From an uncultured Oscillospiraceae bacterium (GTDB lineage Bacteria > Bacillota > Clostridia > Oscillospirales > Oscillospiraceae), in assembly GCA_910587395.1 (NCBI GenBank), contig CAJULJ010000076.1:1-11036 (forward strand): a stretch of DNA of 11,036 nucleotides, in the 5' to 3' direction. Shown one piece after another: positions 6,381 through 11,036 of this stretch. Each line of letters starts with the position of its first letter. Positions within the stretch are counted from its first letter, which is position 1. The notes beneath the pieces were generated by a model, which was not told the DNA's origin, searched no databases, and saw only the letters and a list, made by a program, of their open reading frames with translations. A program made the position numbers and the translations under genes.

Positions 6381-7493
6381 ATGCCTTCACAAGTAACAAA
6401 TTACCAGTGTCCGGCCTGCACAGGCCCGCTGCACTTTGCCGGGGACTCCGGGAAACTGGAGTGCGATTACTGCGGGAGCGCCTACGAGGTCTCCGAGATA
6501 GAGGCGCTGTACCAGCAGAAAGAAGAACAGGCCGTGAAAGCCCACGAGGACGCTCAGACCAAAGGCGCGGAAGATGACGGCTGGGACACCTCCGGCCTGA
6601 GCGGTGACTGGGGCGCGGATGCCGCAGGGATGAAAGCCTATAACTGCCCTTCCTGCGGAGCGGAGCTGATCTGTGATGAAAGTACCGCCGCCACATCCTG
6701 TCCTTATTGCGGGAACCCCACCGTAGTGCCAGGGCAGTTCGGCGGTACACTGCGGCCCGATTTTGTGCTTCCATTCAAGCTGAGCAAGGAGGATGCGGTC
6801 GCGGCCCTTAAAAAGCACTATAAGGGCAAGGTTTTTCTGCCAAAATCCTTTACCGCCGGGAACCACATCCAGGAGATCAAGGGGGTTTACGTCCCTTTCT
6901 GGATGTTTGACGGCGAGGCGGAGGGCGATGCCCGGTATGCAGCCACACGTTCCCGTACCTACCGCTCCGGCGATTATGAGGTCACCGAGACAGAACATTA
7001 TGACGTTTTCCGTTCCGGTTCCGTCGCGTTTGAAAAGGTTCCGGTGGATGCGTCCAGCAAGATGCCGGACGACTACATGGATTCCATTGAACCCTATGAC
7101 TATACAGAACTGAAACCCTTTTCCACGGCATATCTGCCCGGTTTTCTCGCTGACAAGTTTGATGTGACGGTAGAACAGAGCCGGGAGCGGGCTGACAAAC
7201 GCTGCGAGAACACGCTGGCCGCCGCACTGCGGGATACCGTGAAGGGCTACAATACCTGCACGTCCAAGGGGGGCAGTACTTCCCTCAAGCGCGGCAAAGT
7301 CCACTATGCGCTCATGCCGGTCTGGATGCTTAATACCAAGTGGAACGGAAAAGATTTTCTGTTTGCCATGAACGGCCAGACTGGCAGGCTGGTGGGTGAG
7401 CTGCCCGTGAGCCGCGGCAGATTCTGGGCGCTGTTCGCCGCCATCGCTGTGCCGCTGTCGGTGCTGAGCTCAGTCTTGTTCACGCTTTTGTAG
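6381..7493 (+). CDS. TFIIB-type double zinc-ribbon protein, membrane-anchored (YdjG-like)
   Basis: A 370-residue member of the bacterial family labelled TFIIB-type zinc ribbon-containing protein. Two N-terminal ribbons are clear: C10-x2-C13...C28-x2-C31 (CPAC, CDYC) and C89-x2-C92...C107-x2-C110 (CPSC, CPYC), separated by an acidic linker. A conserved body follows, with VLPFKLSKEDAVAALKKHY and, after it, GVYVPFWMFDGEAEG, both hallmarks of this family, then PVWMLNTKWNGK near 313-325. A C-terminal hydrophobic helix (~347-370) would anchor it with the ribbons in the cytosol. It resembles B. subtilis YdjG, encoded with a TPM protein (YdjH), an SPFH protein (YdjI) and PspA; here too the TPM gene follows after 16 bases. 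The name TFIIB refers to ribbon shape only and does not imply transcription initiation. RBS AGGAGGAGA supports ATG 6381. Confidence 0.9.
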   Translation: MPSQVTNYQCPACTGPLHFAGDSGKLECDYCGSAYEVSEIEALYQQKEEQAVKAHEDAQTKGAEDDGWDTSGLSGDWGADAAGMKAYNCPSCGAELICDESTAATSCPYCGNPTVVPGQFGGTLRPDFVLPFKLSKEDAVAALKKHYKGKVFLPKSFTAGNHIQEIKGVYVPFWMFDGEAEGDARYAATRSRTYRSGDYEVTETEHYDVFRSGSVAFEKVPVDASSKMPDDYMDSIEPYDYTELKPFSTAYLPGFLADKFDVTVEQSRERADKRCENTLAAALRDTVKGYNTCTSKGGSTSLKRGKVHYALMPVWMLNTKWNGKDFLFAMNGQTGRLVGELPVSRGRFWALFAAIAVPLSVLSSVLFTLL

Positions 7494-7509
7494 ATAAGGG
7501 GGATCGGAT

Positions 7510-8838
7510 ATGAAGAAATTTGCGAGTTTTGTGCTGTCGGTGCTACTGGCACTGACCTTCTGTATCCCGGCTGCGGCAGCGGAAGATTACGGCGTGATCT
7601 ACGATGAGACAGGGCAGTTAGGGTCGGAACCGCTGCGGTATGCAGGAGAGGTCACGCTTCCCGCGCTCACAGAGCGGTATGGTGTTGACCTGCGGGTAGA
7701 TATTCTGACGGAAAGTGATTATGATACCGTGCTTGACGCAGCGGAAGGTATTTACGAAGAGTATGAATATGGCTATGGAAAATACCACTCCGGTATTACG
7801 CTGACCCTGCTGCTTACGCCCTGCGAAGACGCCTATACAATGGCCGCGGATGACTGGTGTGTCTATCTGGGCGGTACGGATGAAAATCTGCTTTATGGGG
7901 ATTGGCTTTACGATCTTACCAAGGCAGTGGAGCCTTATTTGTCAGTGGAATCCGGCATGGAGTCTGGGGCATGGTCCGGCAATATGGATATGAGCGCCGT
8001 GGCGCTTTCCCAGGCGGTGGACGCTATGGCGGAATTCGTGGCGGACTTTTTCGCACCGGGAGACAGCGGCTATGAAATGACTGGAGGGCCGTCCGGTCAG
8101 GATGCGGAGGAACCGGACAGCACCTCGATGTACTATATTTTTGACATCAGCGACCTGCTCCCTTTTGACCAGTGGGAGGAACTGGAGCAGTGGGCCGGGG
8201 ACATTTCCCGGCGGCACGGCTGTGGCGTCTATGTGGTTCTTGTGGACGACTATGAGGATTTTGGCTCCGGGGATGTCTATGATGTGACCACACAGATCTA
8301 TCACTCCGAACAAAACGGCTTCGGAATGGGCGATGGGCGGGATGGCATCATGATCCTTCTGAGCATGGCGGAACGTGATTACGCCATGTTTGTCTACGGT
8401 AAAAGTGCCGGATACGCCTTTAACGAATACGGACAGGAACAGCTGGAAGAGAGCTTTTTAGGCGACTTTGGCAATGATGACTGGTATGGCGGCATTTCCC
8501 ATTACCTGGACTCCTGCGATGAGTATCTTGCCAAAGCGGATGCGGGGCATCCGGTGCGGGCCAACCCCTTGTGGGGAATTGGATTGATGACGTTTTTGTC
8601 CTGTCTGGCGGCGCTGGCGGTCTGCATGGTGCTGAAACGGAAGATGAACAATGTCCGGCAGAACGCGCAGGCCAACGAATACATTGTTCCTGGCGGGCTG
8701 CGCCTGGCAGACAGTTATGACCGCTACACGCACACCACCAAAACCCGTACCAAGATCGAACAGAAGAGTTCGAGCAGCAGTAGCAGCAGTAGCAGCTGCA
8801 GCGGTGGCGGCGGTTCGGGCCGTAGCGGGAAATTCTAA
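7510..8838 (+). CDS. TPM-domain membrane protein with two TPM-like units (YdjH-like)
   Basis: A 442-residue protein with a cleavable signal peptide (cleavage near AAAA-E, residues 22-25), an extracellular part, one transmembrane helix (~354-377) and a cytosolic tail. The extracellular part holds two TPM-like units. Unit 1 (~27-150) begins VIYDETGQL and has RYGVDLRVDILTES, then YGYGKYHSGITLTLLLT. Unit 2 (~208-345) begins YIFDISDLL and has RHGCGVYVVLVDD, then NGFGMGDGRDGIMILLSMAERDY, the more typical TPM pattern. The TPM (TLP18.3/Psb32/MOLO-1) family is associated with membrane and photosystem quality control and, in B. subtilis, with the ydjFGHI stress operon; phosphatase activity is reported for some members. 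Usual TPM proteins have one unit, so the doubling is notable. The tail ends in ten serines then CSGGGGSGRSGKF, like the Ser/Gly-rich tails known in this family. Its position 16 bases after the zinc-ribbon gene fits a functional pair. Confidence 0.87.
   Translation: MKKFASFVLSVLLALTFCIPAAAAEDYGVIYDETGQLGSEPLRYAGEVTLPALTERYGVDLRVDILTESDYDTVLDAAEGIYEEYEYGYGKYHSGITLTLLLTPCEDAYTMAADDWCVYLGGTDENLLYGDWLYDLTKAVEPYLSVESGMESGAWSGNMDMSAVALSQAVDAMAEFVADFFAPGDSGYEMTGGPSGQDAEEPDSTSMYYIFDISDLLPFDQWEELEQWAGDISRRHGCGVYVVLVDDYEDFGSGDVYDVTTQIYHSEQNGFGMGDGRDGIMILLSMAERDYAMFVYGKSAGYAFNEYGQEQLEESFLGDFGNDDWYGGISHYLDSCDEYLAKADAGHPVRANPLWGIGLMTFLSCLAALAVCMVLKRKMNNVRQNAQANEYIVPGGLRLADSYDRYTHTTKTRTKIEQKSSSSSSSSSSCSGGGGSGRSGKF
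8767..8802 (+). repeat. Ser-codon run (imperfect AGC/AGT repeat)
   Basis: Ten consecutive serine codons (AGT, TCG, AGC mixed) at 8767-8796, then TGC and AGC, make an imperfect trinucleotide repeat in the tail of the TPM protein. Mixed codons argue for selection on the serine run rather than a recent slippage expansion. Confidence 0.75.
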
Positions 8839-8852
8839 GGAGGAACAAATTC

Positions 8853-10019
8853 ATGAGGAGAATGATAATGCGGACCGCGTCCGCCCTTCTGGCGTTTCTG
8901 CTCCTGTTTGGCCTCGCCGCCTGCGGCAGTAAGTCGCAGGACGGCACCGGCAGCGGCGATGCAGCGTCCATACCAGCCGATGGAAGTACCGGCAAAGGAG
9001 TGCTGGCTGACGGCAGACAGCCGGATAAGGATATGTCTGCTGCACCAGACGAGGGAACGGAGCAAGAGGCACTGGCCTGGCTGCGGGAATTTATGGCGGA
9101 ATACGCACCGCAGGCAGCCATAGCCGCAGCATACCTTGGCTGTAGGGGGGCGGATGACACCACTTCTCTGACAGAATGGCTGTGGGACAACTCGCCCGGA
9201 TTGATGGATGAGATGCCTTTTATCCGGACGATCCCGCCCGTGCGTATTCTGGGTCCCGGCTATGGGGACCTTTACTGCATCGTGCCGAGGGACGACAGGA
9301 CCACCCTTTCAGTGAATCATGTCACATGGAAATCCACAGGCAACGGAGTCTGGCCCGAATCGGATGAAGTCCTCTACCGGGAAGAGTATGCCCAGCCGGT
9401 GCTGGTATTTGTAGGTTATGAGGAATTTCGCGATGAGCCGGATATAGAGATCATTGCCAGTGACAGCGGTGGCGCAGGAGGTCTGGTAACATGGTATCCG
9501 GTATGGGACGTGGAGGTTGGGGGTGATATGATCGTTCCCACAGGCGAGGACTATGCCCCCCTGGTCATGGACTTCACCCTCTTTGGCGATGTCACGGGTC
9601 TGGATTATTGGGGCGATCCGGACAGCTGGGAACCGACAGGGGATGACTGGTGGGTGCCGCCCACGGAGGAAGGACTGGCGGATACCTGCTGGGTGTGCGA
9701 TGGATGGTCTCTGAACCTGCTTGGTGGAGGCGGTGATCCGAACTGCGCGGGCATTGCCGAACTGTATTGCCAGTTCGAGGATGGGCAGGAATATCAACTG
9801 CTCTATTCCGGCGTCTGGCGGATGGTGGATGACTGTCTACAGCTAATTGTCTCCACGGGAGCAGGAAATCTTCCCAGCGATGCCAGCGGCGTCTTTCCTG
9901 TCCTGATTGACCCGTCCGGGGACTACCTGCATATCCAGCAGGACAGGGACAACGGAATGCGTCCGCCTTTCTTTGATAATGACATGAGTTCCATGGAGCT
10001 GATACGCTCCTATGGATAA
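8853..10019 (+). CDS. Lipoprotein, first of a tandem paralogous pair
   Basis: A 388-residue lipoprotein: Arg-rich n-region, hydrophobic core, lipobox L-A-A-C with Cys24, then a Gly/Ser/Asp-rich low-complexity spacer (~25-70) that would lift the domain off the membrane. Residues ~75-195 are an alpha/beta domain with YLGCRG, MPFIRTIPP (PFI at 122), DLYCIVPRD, VNHVTW and ESDEVLYREEY; a Trp-rich stretch follows, and ~276-388 is a lipocalin-like beta region (CWVCDGWSLNL...YSGVWRMVDDCLQLIV). The same order of motifs recurs in the next gene, so the two are duplicates. RBS AAGGAGGA spaced eight bases supports ATG 8853. It begins 14 bases after the TPM gene, indicating one transcript. Family not recognised; expected on the outer membrane face, where it could act with the TPM ectodomain, which is inference. 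Confidence 0.86.
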   Translation: MRRMIMRTASALLAFLLLFGLAACGSKSQDGTGSGDAASIPADGSTGKGVLADGRQPDKDMSAAPDEGTEQEALAWLREFMAEYAPQAAIAAAYLGCRGADDTTSLTEWLWDNSPGLMDEMPFIRTIPPVRILGPGYGDLYCIVPRDDRTTLSVNHVTWKSTGNGVWPESDEVLYREEYAQPVLVFVGYEEFRDEPDIEIIASDSGGAGGLVTWYPVWDVEVGGDMIVPTGEDYAPLVMDFTLFGDVTGLDYWGDPDSWEPTGDDWWVPPTEEGLADTCWVCDGWSLNLLGGGGDPNCAGIAELYCQFEDGQEYQLLYSGVWRMVDDCLQLIVSTGAGNLPSDASGVFPVLIDPSGDYLHIQQDRDNGMRPPFFDNDMSSMELIRSYG

Positions 10020-10042
10020 ATAAACCGGAAAGGAACAATGGC

Positions 10043-11036
10043 ATGAAATATAGACGCATATTTGCACTTTTATTCGTTTTGATTCTGTCCCTTACCGCCT
10101 GCGGCAGGGAGCAGGTTCCGCCAGGGAACGGCCCCCTGGATCAGGACAAGAAAATACCCGGTAAAGGAGCTATCAATACCCCCACAGAGGATGGCGGAGC
10201 ATCCGGTTCCGCCGCCAGTGAAGGGGCAGCCGCCTGGCTTTCTGTCGAAGGAGGGAAAGTATTGGATGACCTGCGTGAAGGGGCGCAGGCGGACGGCTGT
10301 ATCTGTTCCGTAGCTTTTTTGGGCGCCGCCCTGGAGCCTGGGGAAGATATTGCGGCCTTTCTGGCATCAGAGGAGGCGGAGCAATATCTGGATGCGTATC
10401 CATTCATCAAGGAGATACCGCCTGAACGGTGGATTGCCCACCCGGAGGGTGGATATGAGGTCTACTGTATCGTTCCTACAGACCCAAAAGCTTCCACAGC
10501 GGTCAATACATGGGACATCAACGAGGACAACGATTTTCTTGGCGAAAGCGACCAGGTACTCTACCGCAGCGACTGCGGGGATCCTATCCTCCTTTTGGGC
10601 AACCTCAGCGATATTATGCCCAGCCTGGATGTGGAGATTGTGGACAGTACAGGGAGAAGCCTGAGTTACCAGCCCTCTCTGTGGCTCTACGATGGTTCGC
10701 TGTCAGGCCCGTCTGAAATTTTTGATTTTACCATGTATCATAATCCTGACCTTATTGGTATATGGTCCGCCGTGATTCCGGCGGAATTAGGAGGCGGTAT
10801 CTCCCTGAACCTGAATATCGGGCGCGGGGGAAATCTTACCTACAGCTATGGCCGCGGTAACAGCGAACCGATTGCTCTGTACGAAGGCACCTGGAGCAGG
10901 CCGGATGAGGCGATGGTCCAGTTCGGGCCGGAGTGCGTGGTTTTCGAGCTGTGCCTTGTAGAGGGCATTGAGGATAACGATCTGTGGGGACAATATGGTC
11001 CGGGAGAACTCCATGATGAGATATGCGGCGTTTGGA
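10043..11036 (+). CDS. Lipoprotein, second of the tandem paralogous pair (3' end outside window)
   Basis: An open frame from ATG 10043 to the window edge (331 codons, no stop) encodes a lipoprotein: basic n-region MKYRR, hydrophobic core, lipobox L-T-A-C with Cys20, then a Gly/Pro/Ser spacer (~21-60). It follows the preceding lipoprotein motif for motif: FLGAAL for YLGCRG, YPFIKEIPP at 119-127 for MPFIRTIPP, VYCIVPTD for LYCIVPRD, VNTWD for VNHVTW, ESDQVLYR for ESDEVLYR. A C-terminal lipocalin-like part begins ~238 (IGIWSAVIP...YEGTWSRPDEAMVQF). The motif spacing is nearly colinear (PFI at 120 versus 122), which supports an origin by tandem duplication followed by strong divergence. RBS AAAGGA at 10029-10034 fits ATG 10043 (an ATG at 10038 is in another frame and stops at once). 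Gap to the preceding gene is 23 bases. True C-terminus not seen. Confidence 0.88.
   Translation, partial: MKYRRIFALLFVLILSLTACGREQVPPGNGPLDQDKKIPGKGAINTPTEDGGASGSAASEGAAAWLSVEGGKVLDDLREGAQADGCICSVAFLGAALEPGEDIAAFLASEEAEQYLDAYPFIKEIPPERWIAHPEGGYEVYCIVPTDPKASTAVNTWDINEDNDFLGESDQVLYRSDCGDPILLLGNLSDIMPSLDVEIVDSTGRSLSYQPSLWLYDGSLSGPSEIFDFTMYHNPDLIGIWSAVIPAELGGGISLNLNIGRGGNLTYSYGRGNSEPIALYEGTWSRPDEAMVQFGPECVVFELCLVEGIEDNDLWGQYGPGELHDEICGVW

Noticed and set aside
6387..7304. 305-codon open frame on the minus strand
   Set aside because: It lies wholly antisense to the well-supported double zinc-ribbon gene, and its translation shows no family motif; it is a codon-bias shadow.
8767..8802. Ser-codon repeat as a phase-variation (slippage) tract
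   Set aside because: A trinucleotide repeat cannot shift the frame by one-unit slippage, and mixed codons interrupt it.
8420..9190. 256-codon open frame on the minus strand
   Set aside because: Crosses the TPM/lipoprotein boundary antisense; Cys/Ser runs arise from the reverse of the Ser-codon repeat.

Overview
The window reads as chromosomal DNA of a gut-type Clostridia (Oscillospiraceae or Lachnospiraceae-like Firmicutes). This rests on strong AGGAGG-type ribosome binding sites, Gram-positive lipoprotein signal peptides with L-[ATF]-[AG]-C lipoboxes, moderately GC-rich codons, and families typical of that group (DUF4428, DUF5067-like lipoprotein, TFIIB-type zinc ribbon protein, TPM-domain protein). 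Assignment to a genus is not possible from the sequence alone. There are no RNA genes, mobile elements, CRISPR arrays or tRNAs that I can support.

All ten genes lie on the + strand and are tightly packed. (1) 1-861: 3' part of a DUF4428 zinc-ribbon protein with a second zinc ribbon at its C-terminus. (2) 892-1233: small lipocalin-like lipoprotein. (3) 1267-3123: large three-part lipoprotein with a DUF5067-like N-terminal domain. A 143-base gap with a strong hairpin then separates the first block from the next. (4) 3267-3845: lipoprotein that carries, unusually, a C-terminal zinc ribbon. (5) 3863-4744: lipoprotein made of two tandem copies of one domain. An 83-base gap follows. (6) 4828-5793: DHH/DHHA1 phosphoesterase of the NrnA type. 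(7) 5818-6348: two-helix membrane protein with a winged-helix-like segment and a zinc ribbon. (8) 6381-7493: TFIIB-type double zinc-ribbon protein with a C-terminal membrane helix. (9) 7510-8838: TPM-domain protein with two TPM-like units and a poly-serine tail. (10) 8853-10019 and (11, counted as the open last gene) 10043-end: two paralogous lipoproteins in tandem, the second running off the window. The longest stretch without a gene is 3124-3266, so no gene-free region exceeds 300 bases.

The zinc-ribbon plus TPM pair (6381-8838) resembles the YdjG-YdjH pair of the Bacillus subtilis ydjFGHI (PspA/SPFH-linked) membrane-stress operon. The DUF4428 and zinc-ribbon neighbours fit the same kind of locus. 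My best reading is a cell-envelope island: membrane-anchored proteins with cytosolic zinc ribbons on the inside, and a set of six lipoproteins plus the TPM ectodomains on the outside, with a nucleotide phosphoesterase embedded. The joint function is inference; no gene here has an assured specific role apart from the DHH family assignment.
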